5,777 nt of DNA from Cyanobacteriota bacterium (lineage in GTDB: Bacteria > Cyanobacteriota > Cyanobacteriia > Phormidesmidales > Phormidesmidaceae): NCBI GenBank assembly GCA_027592485.1, contig JAQCKL010000318.1, positions 1 through 5,777 of the forward strand. Reading direction: 5' to 3'. Shown here one piece after another: positions 1 to 5,390 of this stretch. A program made the position numbers and the translations under genes. The notes beneath the pieces were generated by a model, which did not search any database, was not told the origin of the DNA, and was given only the letters and a program-made list of their open reading frames with translations. Positions within the stretch are counted from its first letter, which is position 1, and every line of letters starts with the position of its first letter.

Positions 1-69
1 CCGGAGATGGGAAATGCTTCTAGCTTATGTCTTAATGCAATTGGCGACTGCTATATGACTAAGGGATAG
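1..69 (+). CDS. 3' end of a possible TPR-repeat protein (partial, perhaps truncated)
   Basis: Frame 1 is open from the window edge to a TAG at 67-69 and encodes 22 residues, with EMGNASS followed by LCLNAIGDCYMTKG. The second part fits helix A of a tetratricopeptide repeat: hydrophobic residues at repeat positions 4 and 7, Gly at 8, Tyr at 11 and Gly at 15. The preceding EMGN resembles the linker between TPR_12-type repeats. The stop falls after helix A with no helix B, which is unusual for an intact TPR protein, and a dispersed-repeat block begins about 12 bases later. This could be a gene end worn down by repeat insertion. The match rests on a very short stretch and may be chance. Confidence 0.3.
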   Translation, partial: PEMGNASSLCLNAIGDCYMTKG

Positions 70-80
70 CATTTTTGAGA

Positions 81-155
81 GAGAGGAACCGTTGGCGTAG
101 CCTGCCCAAAGGGCTTTGGGGTGTAGACGCGCCAGCGGCTTCTCTGGGAGTGAGC
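81..155. repeat. Block of cyanobacterial small dispersed repeats
   Basis: Three recognisable modules sit side by side. GAGAGGAACC (81-90) recurs exactly at 1991-2000. The module at 91-104 (GTTGGCGTAGCCTG) recurs with 13 of 14 bases as the reverse complement of 4062-4075. The module at 124-155 (TAGACGCG, AGCGGCTTCTC, GAG) recurs at 2087-2120. Between them, 105-120 is a perfect short palindrome (CCCAAAG, GG, CTTTGGG). Such modules resemble the very small mobile repeats described in Nostoc-type genomes. The block lies downstream of the permease stop, and the hairpin might help 3' end formation, although no T tract follows it on the minus strand. Confidence 0.6.
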
Positions 156-176
156 CATCTGGTCAATCAGAGCGCA

Positions 177-1598
177 CTATTCGCGCTTACCCGGAATCAC
201 CATATTCAAGACCAGCGCCGTCATCCCCCCGGTGGCAATCCCGGAGGAAAAGACGCTTCTGATCAGGTAAGGCGTATTAGCCAAAATGTCGGGCACAAAG
301 GCGACCCCCATGCCGAGGCCCATCGAAACGATCAAAATCAAGGTGTTGCGGCGGCTCAGGTTAACCCCGTGCAAAATCTTGATGCCAGCGGTGACCACCG
401 AGCTAAACATCAGCAAGGTCGCTCCTCCGAGTACCGGTTGCGGCATCGCCTGAAACAGGCCACCAATGATGGGAAACAACCCCAGCAGGAACAAAAAGCC
501 CGCAATAAAGTAACCGATATAGCGGCTGCCCACCCCCGTCAGCTGAATCACACCGTTGTTTTGGCTAAAGGTGGTGTTGGGAAAGGTGTTGAAGCAAGCG
601 GCAATCAAGGAATTGACCCCATCGCCCAAAATGCCGCCTTTCACTCGCTTCAGGTAAGTTTGACCTTCAATCGGTTCGCCCACCAGCATCGAGGTGGCGG
701 TGAGATCGCCAATCGACTCAATGGTAGTAATCACATACAAAAAGGCCAGGGGAATGAAGCCCGCGAACCCAAAGTCAAAGCCATAGCGAAACGGAATCGG
801 CACGGTCACGTAGGGCAATTGGCTCAGGCCACCAAAGTTCAACATACCGAGGGGCCAAGCCACCAGATACCCCACCACCAACCCAATCAAAATGGCCGAC
901 ATGCGCAGAAAGGCGCTGCGGGTGCAGTTGAGAATCACAATGATCGTGAGCACGAGCAGCGAAACCATCAGGTTTTGGGGCGTCGCAAAGGTATCGGAGG
1001 CGATCGCCGCCGGACCACCCCCCATGGCGGTAATGGCCACCCGAATCAGGCTCAACCCAATCATCACCACCACAATGCCACTGACGAGCGGCGTCATCAC
1101 TTTTTTGAGCGGTTCAATAAAGAAGCTCAGGATGATTTCAACAAAGGCACCCAGCATACAAATGGTGAGCAGATAAGCCAGAGTTTGGGTCGGCGATCGC
1201 CCGCCATCCACCGCCGCTGTGCCCACGGTGACTAACGTACCCACAAAGGCAAAACTGGTGCCTTGAATGCTCAGCAAACCCGACCCCACCGGCCCCACCC
1301 GATGGATCTGAATAAAGGTGGCGATGCCGGAAATAAACAGCGACATACTAATCAGAAAACTGATGTCGGTTGCTTCTAAGCCAATGGCATTACCGACCAC
1401 CAACGCGGGGGCAATAATATTTACAAAAGCAGCCAGCACATGCTGCAAAGCGGCGGCGATGGCGTCCCGCAGGGGCGGCTTGGCATGCAGGCCATAGATC
1501 ATATCGAGACCTTGGCTGTCTTCCACCACGGGCGGCATTTCAGCCACCTCGGTGGTGCCAGCGGTGGTGGCAAATCGCAATGGATCGTTCTCAGTCAT
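177..1598 (-). CDS. NCS2-family nucleobase:cation symporter (xanthine/uric acid permease type)
   Basis: A 473-residue integral inner-membrane protein that should import a purine base, most likely xanthine or urate, with a cation. It is hydrophobic almost throughout, as expected for the 14-segment UraA/XanQ fold. Family hallmarks visible are LQH near residue 51, the GSGLLSIQGTSF stretch around 105-116, ESIGD at 294-298 (the substrate-binding Glu region of segment 8), GDG with Asp326, and the NCS2 signature QNNGVIQLTG at 346-355. That signature, preceded by NTFPNTTFS, is of the xanthine/urate branch rather than the uracil branch. ATG at 1598 is chosen because AGGGAG lies six bases upstream. An upstream in-frame ATG at 1613 overlaps that ribosome site, and longer versions add 37 non-family residues. 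Family is certain; exact substrate is inferred. No purine-catabolism gene is adjacent. Confidence 0.95.
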   Translation of the reverse strand: MTENDPLRFATTAGTTEVAEMPPVVEDSQGLDMIYGLHAKPPLRDAIAAALQHVLAAFVNIIAPALVVGNAIGLEATDISFLISMSLFISGIATFIQIHRVGPVGSGLLSIQGTSFAFVGTLVTVGTAAVDGGRSPTQTLAYLLTICMLGAFVEIILSFFIEPLKKVMTPLVSGIVVVMIGLSLIRVAITAMGGGPAAIASDTFATPQNLMVSLLVLTIIVILNCTRSAFLRMSAILIGLVVGYLVAWPLGMLNFGGLSQLPYVTVPIPFRYGFDFGFAGFIPLAFLYVITTIESIGDLTATSMLVGEPIEGQTYLKRVKGGILGDGVNSLIAACFNTFPNTTFSQNNGVIQLTGVGSRYIGYFIAGFLFLLGLFPIIGGLFQAMPQPVLGGATLLMFSSVVTAGIKILHGVNLSRRNTLILIVSMGLGMGVAFVPDILANTPYLIRSVFSSGIATGGMTALVLNMVIPGKRE

Positions 1599-1604
1599 GG
1601 GGGA

Positions 1605-1610
1605 CTCCCT
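1605..1610 (-). promoter_or_regulatory. Ribosome binding site of the permease
   Basis: On the minus strand AGGGAG is followed by six bases (TCCCCC) and the ATG at 1598. It is the best Shine-Dalgarno match at any gene start in the window and decides the start codon. Confidence 0.75.
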
Positions 1611-1615
1611 CATCT

Positions 1616-1647
1616 CTATATAACTGAAATTGAGCGCTGAAATTGAG
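1616..1647 (-). promoter_or_regulatory. Tandem direct repeat and TATA-like box upstream of the permease (putative operator/promoter)
   Basis: The 11-mer CTCAATTTCAG occurs twice without mismatch (minus strand, 1647-1637 and 1634-1624), in phase at a 13-base period. It is followed immediately by TTATATAG (1623-1616), a possible -10 box. Two direct half-sites at about this place could bind a regulator. If TATATA is the -10, the transcript would start almost at the ribosome site, so the box assignment is weak. The repeat itself is directly seen. Confidence 0.4.
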
Positions 1648-1954
1648 TGATGACCTTGCCCTGCAACGGCCATAACAGCAGCATGGTCTGACGGGACATT
1701 AAGCCTCAATTTTGGAATTCAGAAAAATAGCCTTGCGCCAAAAACCGTATTATTCGCTACACTTTGAATGAACCTTTCGGTGACTCTAGGCAATTAAGTC
1801 TTCTGAAGCATTGCGCTTTACAGTACAGAGCGGAAGTGGGCGTTTTGAGGATGACTTCGTGGAGAAAACGGGGAGATTATTAGCATTTCCTAACTTGTTA
1901 AACTGCGTCTAAGTTGAGAACTGGAGTTATGCCTGATCGAAAAAACCTCACCTA

Positions 1955-2000
1955 ACCGCTCGCGCTGCGCGCCGCTTCGCTAGAGCCAAAGAGAGGAACC
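1955..2000. repeat. GC-rich dispersed repeat with GAGAGGAACC module
   Basis: Contains a run of GCGC-type half palindromes ending in CGCTTCGCTAGAG, then GAGAGGAACC at 1991-2000, which is identical to 81-90. This style is typical of small dispersed repeats in filamentous cyanobacteria. It sits in the left arm of the larger inverted-repeat element and looks like a secondary insertion. Confidence 0.45.
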
Positions 2001-2086
2001 AGAGTCTTCTTAAACCTCTTCTTACTAAGGAATGAGAATTTAATAAGACCGACAACTTCCTGACGCCCACCCTATGGGAAGCGCAC

Positions 2087-2120
2087 TAGACGCGAAGCGG
2101 CTTCTCGAAGAGTAGCGCTA
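2087..2120. repeat. Second copy of the TAGACGCG...AGCGGCTTCTC dispersed repeat
   Basis: TAGACGCG, then AGCGGCTTCTC, then a GAG-containing tail match 124-155 apart from one or two small indels and a few substitutions. This copy ends in the 8-base palindrome TAGCGCTA (2113-2120). Two copies about 2 kb apart in spacers indicate a dispersed family rather than a gene part. Confidence 0.6.
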
Positions 2121-2176
2121 CATCCCCTTTTCTTGAATGCCGAAGGCTATACCCCTTGTATGTTGAGAGCGTAGTG

Positions 2177-2241
2177 CCAGAGAGGGAGAAGGGGGACATG
2201 AGTCCGGACTCCCCTCTCCCTCTCTGGGAGAGGGAGAGGGG
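2177..2241. repeat. Hairpin-forming repeat with two mutually exclusive stems
   Basis: Three arms are visible. Arm A (2177-2195) is purine rich, arm B (2211-2227) is its pyrimidine complement, and arm C (2228-2241) complements B as well. B and C form a perfect 14-bp stem with a TGG loop. A and B form a 17-bp stem with one bulged A, closing a loop that holds the 10-base palindrome AGTCCGGACT (2201-2210). B cannot pair with both. The CCCCTCTCC...GGAGAGGGG type of repeat is widespread in cyanobacteria and some other bacteria. No T tract follows on either strand, so a classical terminator is unlikely. Confidence 0.75.
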
Positions 2242-2405
2242 TGAGGGCCTCGGCGATTAATAACTGGGTCACTTTATTTAGTCCTCATTCCTAAGGAGAG
2301 GTGCCGCAGGCGGTGAGGTTGGGCCAGATGTCAAAACTCCACTTCTGAATCTGGATGAGGTTAGATGACGTTTTTCTCCAGTTCCGGCCCCAACCCGATC
2401 TCACG

Positions 2406-3083
2406 TTAATCCACTGCCTTCAATCGATACCCGATGCCGTGAACGGTTTCGATGAAATCTTTGGGGGCCCCAGCAGCTCTGAGTTTGGCGCGCAGGTTTT
2501 TGATATAGCTCTTGACCGTGTCGGCTTCAGGGGTCTCTTGGGTGGGCCAAGCCTGTTCGATCAGGGCCGGACGACTGAGGACGCGTCTGCCGTAGCGCAA
2601 CAGCGCCTCTAGCAGAGCAAATTCTTTGGGGGTCAGGCGAATGGGCGATCGCTGGTACGTGACCTCGTAGGTGACGGGGTTTAGCTGCAGACTTCCCCAT
2701 TGCAGCACCGGGGTCAGGGTTTCCTGCCCGCGACGCAGTAAGGCCCGAATCTGGGCCAGCAGTTCTTGCAGGTTAAAGGGCTTCACCATGTAAGCATCTG
2801 CCCCCGCATCCAGACCAATCACTTTGTCCAAGCTGGTATCGCGCGCGGTCAACATTAAAACCGGAATGCGACGGCCATGGTTTCTGAGGCGCTGACAGAG
2901 CTGGACCCCATCCAGTTTCGGCAGGGTGAGATCCATCAGGATCAGGTCATAGGTAAAGCTGTTGACTCTTTCCCAAGCGGCTTCGCCGTCTTTCACCAAA
3001 TCAACCACATAGCGTTGAGCGGTCAACGCCTCGCTTAAGGATGCGGATAGGTGCGTATCATCTTCGACCAGCAAGATTTGCAT
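2406..3083 (-). CDS. OmpR/PhoB-family two-component response regulator
   Basis: A 225-residue cytoplasmic DNA-binding regulator. The receiver domain (about 1-120) has the acidic pair Asp8/Asp9, the phospho-acceptor Asp51 in LILMDLTLPKLDG, the switch Thr79 (VLMLTARD) and Lys101 (MVKPF), so it should be phosphorylated normally. The winged-helix domain (about 130-225) has LTPKEFALLEALL, the recognition-helix region DTVKSYIKNLRAKL and the C-terminal wing VHGIGYRLK. Length is normal for the family. ATG at 3083 gives the classical MQILLVEDD start; an ORF extension to 3146 would add 21 unrelated residues and overlap the upstream gene. No strong ribosome site precedes it. The diguanylate cyclase gene ends 22 bases upstream, so the two are probably co-transcribed. 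The cognate histidine kinase is not in the window, and the target genes are unknown. Confidence 0.95.
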   Translation of the reverse strand: MQILLVEDDTHLSASLSEALTAQRYVVDLVKDGEAAWERVNSFTYDLILMDLTLPKLDGVQLCQRLRNHGRRIPVLMLTARDTSLDKVIGLDAGADAYMVKPFNLQELLAQIRALLRRGQETLTPVLQWGSLQLNPVTYEVTYQRSPIRLTPKEFALLEALLRYGRRVLSRPALIEQAWPTQETPEADTVKSYIKNLRAKLRAAGAPKDFIETVHGIGYRLKAVD

Positions 3084-3105
3084 CGTTTTTTTCGGGGTGG
3101 GAGAG

Positions 3106-4002
3106 TTAAGCCATCCCTCGATGAACTCGCCTGATCGAATAAGCACTCCTGTGTCGTAAGGATATGCGCTTTAGCTTTGTTCGCTGACGATTCCGATCGC
3201 GCTTGGCACTGTCTTTGCGATCGCGGTCTCGAAGATTTCTTGGATCGCGCCTGTCTGGGGCAAGATGCTTCCTTGCATACAGCACCTTGTCAGCGTGAGC
3301 CAACGCTTGATCAAGAGATTCTTCTCGGTGCCACGGAACTATTCCGATGCTGCTTGAAACTAAAATCGGTTCGTCGATGCCCTCAAGGTTCAATGTGAAA
3401 TCACTGCAGTGGGTATGGATCTCTTGTGTGACTTGTTTGGTTCTGACATGGGAACCCGTAATTAGGAAAGCGAACTCGTCACCTCCCAGTCGACCCACGA
3501 TGTCCTCGCCAAGGACTGCTTGTAAGCGGCGCACAACCGCGCACAGAACCTTGTCACCGAACTGATGACCGAAATTGTCGTTGAGACTCTTAAAGGAGTC
3601 CAGATCAACCATGCCCACTAAAATATCATCGGTATGATGCAGGTTTTGGATGCGGGCGGTAGCCTCAACAAAGAAGCCGCGTCGGTTGGCCGCGCCAGTC
3701 AGTGGATCGGTGGTGGAAAGTTTGAGTAAAGTCAGATAGGCATCGTCTAGGCGAACCAGTAAGCTGATAACCCGTCCAACTGTGATGGGGGCTACTAGTA
3801 AAGGTACAGCCACGGCGATCATCAGCGAGACCGCTAGTATGAGGTCTTGCGAATATTCCAGAGAAAACTGAGGAACGACTAGGACAAGGGTCGCCAGAAC
3901 AGACAGGATGATCGAGGCAGCTGTGATCAGCGCAATCACACCGCTTGCCCCAATTCGGCGAGATAGCATTATAATTGCCTGTTCAAAAGGCTCTAAATGC
4001 AT
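3106..4002 (-). CDS. Membrane-anchored GGDEF-domain diguanylate cyclase
   Basis: Predicted to make cyclic di-GMP from two GTP. From the ATG at 4002 it has 298 residues. Two hydrophobic segments (about 19-44 and 54-82) anchor it and leave no sizeable sensor domain. The GGDEF domain starts at DPLTGAANRRGFF (99 onward) and keeps DLDSFK (133-138), ND (141-142), FGHQFGD and an intact GGDEF (173-177), so catalysis is expected. The inhibitory RxxD site five residues before GGDEF reads LGED, so product inhibition through that site is not expected. After ADKVLYARK comes an unusual Arg/Asp-rich basic tail of about 50 residues, partly encoded by HIP1-like sequence. The start is uncertain: the frame also has an ATG at 3969 and a TTG at 4074 lying in repeat DNA. 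The response regulator begins 22 bases after its TAA. Confidence 0.9.
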   Translation of the reverse strand: MHLEPFEQAIIMLSRRIGASGVIALITAASIILSVLATLVLVVPQFSLEYSQDLILAVSLMIAVAVPLLVAPITVGRVISLLVRLDDAYLTLLKLSTTDPLTGAANRRGFFVEATARIQNLHHTDDILVGMVDLDSFKSLNDNFGHQFGDKVLCAVVRRLQAVLGEDIVGRLGGDEFAFLITGSHVRTKQVTQEIHTHCSDFTLNLEGIDEPILVSSSIGIVPWHREESLDQALAHADKVLYARKHLAPDRRDPRNLRDRDRKDSAKRDRNRQRTKLKRISLRHRSAYSIRRVHRGMA

Positions 4003-4025
4003 CTGACTAATTGCCCTGAAATGCT

Positions 4026-4043
4026 TATACCTTAGGTGGTATA
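4026..4043 (-). promoter_or_regulatory. Dyad TATACC-N6-GGTATA upstream of the cyclase
   Basis: A perfect 6-bp inverted repeat with a 6-base centre lies 24-41 bases before the ATG at 4002. On the minus strand its end forms TATAAG, a possible -10 box, and AGGG follows before the ATG. This fits a short-leader promoter overlapping an operator and would make the TTG at 4074 untranscribed. No convincing -35 is seen. Confidence 0.3.
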
Positions 4044-4061
4044 GGGCGATTGTGTTCCGCA

Positions 4062-4075
4062 CAGGCTTCGCCAAC
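4062..4075 (-). repeat. Small dispersed repeat GTTGGCGAAGCCTG
   Basis: The reverse complement matches 91-104 in 13 of 14 bases. It contains the TTG that could be read as an upstream alternative start for the cyclase. Confidence 0.5.
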
Positions 4076-4081
4076 GCCGCC

Positions 4082-4207
4082 CTTGTAGGTTAGGTTTCTG
4101 CTATCGCTGCAACCCAACCCCTGCCCTTTACTGTACCCTCAACATTATTCTGTACTACAACGGTGATACCTGTTGGGTTTTGTTATTCCATTCAACCACC
4201 CTACAAG
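4082..4207. repeat. 126-bp inverted-repeat element between dehydrogenase and cyclase
   Basis: It begins CTTGTAGG (4082-4089) and ends CCTACAAG (4200-4207), a perfect 8-bp terminal inverted repeat, with scattered matches continuing inward. Internal AACCCAACCCC (4111-4121) opposes GTTGGGTTTT (4172-4181). The right half (GTTGGGTTTTG...CAACCACCCTACAAG) looks like a degenerate copy of the GTTGGGTTTCGTT...CAACCCAACCTACAA repeat I know to be common in filamentous cyanobacterial genomes. It fills most of the 224-base spacer. Confidence 0.5.
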
Positions 4208-4226
4208 ATCGGCGATCGCACCGAAT

Positions 4227-5231
4227 TTATATCGTTAAGACAGCTCGGTAGCGCACTTTATTATCCCGAAGATGTTGGATCGCCTCATTGACCTGTGCCA
4301 GAGGGAAGGTTTCAACCCTCGGTTGAATGCCAAATTGATCCACAATCTGCAGCATTTCCATAATCACGGCAGGGCTGGCAATCTCAGACCCCATAATGCG
4401 CCGCTGCTTAGCGGTTAGCGGCGTGACCGGAATGGTTAGCGGTTCGCTGGGAATCCCGACAAACACAAATGTCCCATTGGAATCTAGGTGATTGACATAG
4501 CCCAGCCAGTCGAGCGCCTGGTTAGCCGTGTTGATCAAAATATTGAGCTTGCGGATGGGTAAGGGCGGCGAGCCCCCAGGGGGCACCAAGATCGCCTCGT
4601 GGGCACCGAGTTGGGTGGCAAATTCGGCTTTGTCAGCCGAGGTGGTAAAGACGGTGACGCGATTACCCAGCCGACTGGCAAACTGAATCGCTAAATGGCC
4701 GAGTCCACCGATGCCAATGACGCCAATGTTTTGCCCTGAGGTCATCCCGGCATTGCGGAGGCCCGCATATACCGTCGCCCCCCCGCACAAAATCGGTCCC
4801 GCCGACTGGGTGGAAACCCCTGGCGGGAGCTTGAATGCAAAGCGTGAGTCCGCCACCATGGAGTCGGCAAAGCCACCGTATCCATTGACGATCAGTCCTT
4901 CTGCCTGGTCACAGAGATTGTGGTTGCCCTTCATGCAGTCTAGGCAGTGCATGCAGGCGGCTTGCTGCCAACCGACGCCGACGCGATCGCCCACCTTCAG
5001 ATGGGTGACCTGGGAACCGACCTCTACCACTTCCCCAATCACCTCATGCCCTGGCACCAGCGGATAGCGCGACTGGTTCCAATCATCATGGATCATATGG
5101 ATGTCAGAATGGCAAATGCCGCAGGCCATTACCTTGATGGCACAATCGAATGCCTGGAGCGGTTTGGCCTGAAAACTAAAAGGCTGTAGTTCGGCCCCTT
5201 TTTCGAGGGCTGCGAAGGCATTGATTTGCAT
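4227..5231 (-). CDS. Zinc-dependent, NADP-type medium-chain alcohol dehydrogenase (cinnamyl alcohol dehydrogenase/AdhA-like)
   Basis: A 334-residue cytoplasmic enzyme that interconverts alcohols and aldehydes, probably favouring aldehyde reduction with NADPH. Catalytic zinc ligands are Cys40 (GICHSDIH), His62 with Glu63 (GHEVIG) and Cys149 (ILCGG). The structural zinc is held by Cys93, Cys96, Cys99 and Cys107, all present. The Rossmann motif is GIGGLG at 173-178, and FTTSADK at the end of the second strand, with Ser/Lys and no acidic residue, indicates NADP rather than NAD. Length and motif order match the family fully, and it strongly resembles the cyanobacterial AdhA (slr1192) type as I remember it. 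The ATG at 5231 gives the usual N-terminus, although only a weak ribosome site is seen. It appears to be monocistronic, with repeat elements in both flanks. Physiological substrate cannot be told from sequence. Confidence 0.95.
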   Translation of the reverse strand: MQINAFAALEKGAELQPFSFQAKPLQAFDCAIKVMACGICHSDIHMIHDDWNQSRYPLVPGHEVIGEVVEVGSQVTHLKVGDRVGVGWQQAACMHCLDCMKGNHNLCDQAEGLIVNGYGGFADSMVADSRFAFKLPPGVSTQSAGPILCGGATVYAGLRNAGMTSGQNIGVIGIGGLGHLAIQFASRLGNRVTVFTTSADKAEFATQLGAHEAILVPPGGSPPLPIRKLNILINTANQALDWLGYVNHLDSNGTFVFVGIPSEPLTIPVTPLTAKQRRIMGSEIASPAVIMEMLQIVDQFGIQPRVETFPLAQVNEAIQHLRDNKVRYRAVLTI

Positions 5232-5264
5232 AATTCTGATCTATAGCTGTGAGTTGAGAGGGGA

Positions 5265-5287
5265 GCCCCTGAGATCGGGGCATTTTT
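5265..5287 (+). terminator. Terminator-like hairpin plus T run, plus-strand orientation
   Basis: GCCCC (5265-5269), a 7-base loop and GGGGC (5277-5281) are followed by ATTTTT. It would act on plus-strand transcripts, yet no plus-strand gene precedes it. On the minus strand it lies 34-50 bases ahead of the dehydrogenase start and could be a leader hairpin. Confidence 0.25.
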
Positions 5288-5351
5288 GGGCTGTTTCTGG
5301 GCGCTTTGATAGTGGAACTATAGGTCAGGAGTATAGGAATTAATGTATTCT

Positions 5352-5380
5352 TGATGTCCAATTTTTATCTAATGACATCA
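5352..5380. promoter_or_regulatory. Inverted repeat TGATGTC-N15-GACATCA upstream of the dehydrogenase
   Basis: Perfect 7-base arms at 5352-5358 and 5374-5380 have starts 22 bp apart, about two helical turns. They lie 121-149 bases before the dehydrogenase ATG in an AT-rich stretch. The spacing suits a dimeric or tetrameric regulator, but no known operator is recognised. Confidence 0.3.
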
Positions 5381-5390
5381 CAAAAGCAGA

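Larger units (their letters stand above)
1944..2320. repeat. Composite inverted-repeat element (MITE-like, about 377 bp)
   Basis: The ends match as inverted repeats: AACCTCACC at 1944-1952 against GGTGAGGTT at 2312-2320, and further in AGGAATGAG at 2028-2036 against CTCATTCCT at 2284-2292, with partial similarity continuing through an AATAA-rich stretch. The distance between the two matching blocks is about 75 bases on the left but only about 19 on the right. The extra left-hand sequence is made of GC-rich dispersed repeats. No open reading frame lies inside, so it would be non-autonomous. No clear target-site duplication was found. Confidence 0.4.
1599..2405. other. 807-base spacer without a supportable gene
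   Basis: This spacer lies between the 3' end of the response regulator and the 5' end of the permease. I find no reading frame with family-like content on either strand. It holds the permease control region (about 1599-1800), a repeat nest (1944-2320) and, inside that nest, a hairpin-forming purine/pyrimidine block (2177-2241). I looked for a purine riboswitch ahead of the permease and saw no recognisable core. Confidence 0.7.
1000..4990. repeat. Dispersed HIP1 octamers (GCGATCGC)
   Basis: Exact copies start at 1000, 1193, 2645, 3217, 4212 and 4983. Five lie inside coding sequence and one in the spacer after the dehydrogenase. Random expectation for 5.8 kb is about 0.1. None lies in the AT-rich right edge gene. 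HIP1 over-representation is an established cyanobacterial trait. Confidence 0.9.

Noticed and set aside
75..1235. Long plus-strand open frame of 386 codons
   Set aside because: It lies antisense to the clear NCS2 permease, and its His/Gln/Asn/Gly-rich product is what the reverse of a membrane-protein gene gives; no family motifs.
1599..1709. Upstream extension of the permease to 1709
   Set aside because: The extra 37 residues are not family-like, and a good ribosome site marks the ATG at 1598.
1599..1900. Purine riboswitch ahead of the permease
   Set aside because: I found no conserved three-way junction core or paired loops by eye; such riboswitches are mainly known from other phyla.
2177..2241. 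CRISPR array or intrinsic terminator
   Set aside because: Only one cluster with no regularly spaced repeats and unique spacers, and no T tract after the stems.
2355..2612. Plus-strand frame of 85 codons over the regulator's 3' end
   Set aside because: Antisense to the conserved winged-helix domain, with no ribosome site or motif.
3084..3146. Upstream extension of the response regulator to 3146
   Set aside because: It would overlap the cyclase gene and add residues before the standard MQILLVEDD start.
3177..3565. Two plus-strand frames over the cyclase
   Set aside because: They oppose the conserved GGDEF domain and show no family features.
4711..5189. Two plus-strand frames over the dehydrogenase
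   Set aside because: Antisense shadows of the zinc-binding region; the Cys/Pro/Thr-rich content has no recognisable domain.
5176..5361. 61-codon minus-strand frame overlapping the dehydrogenase start
   Set aside because: It overlaps the well-supported dehydrogenase by 56 bases in another frame, shows no motif, and spans the terminator-like hairpin.
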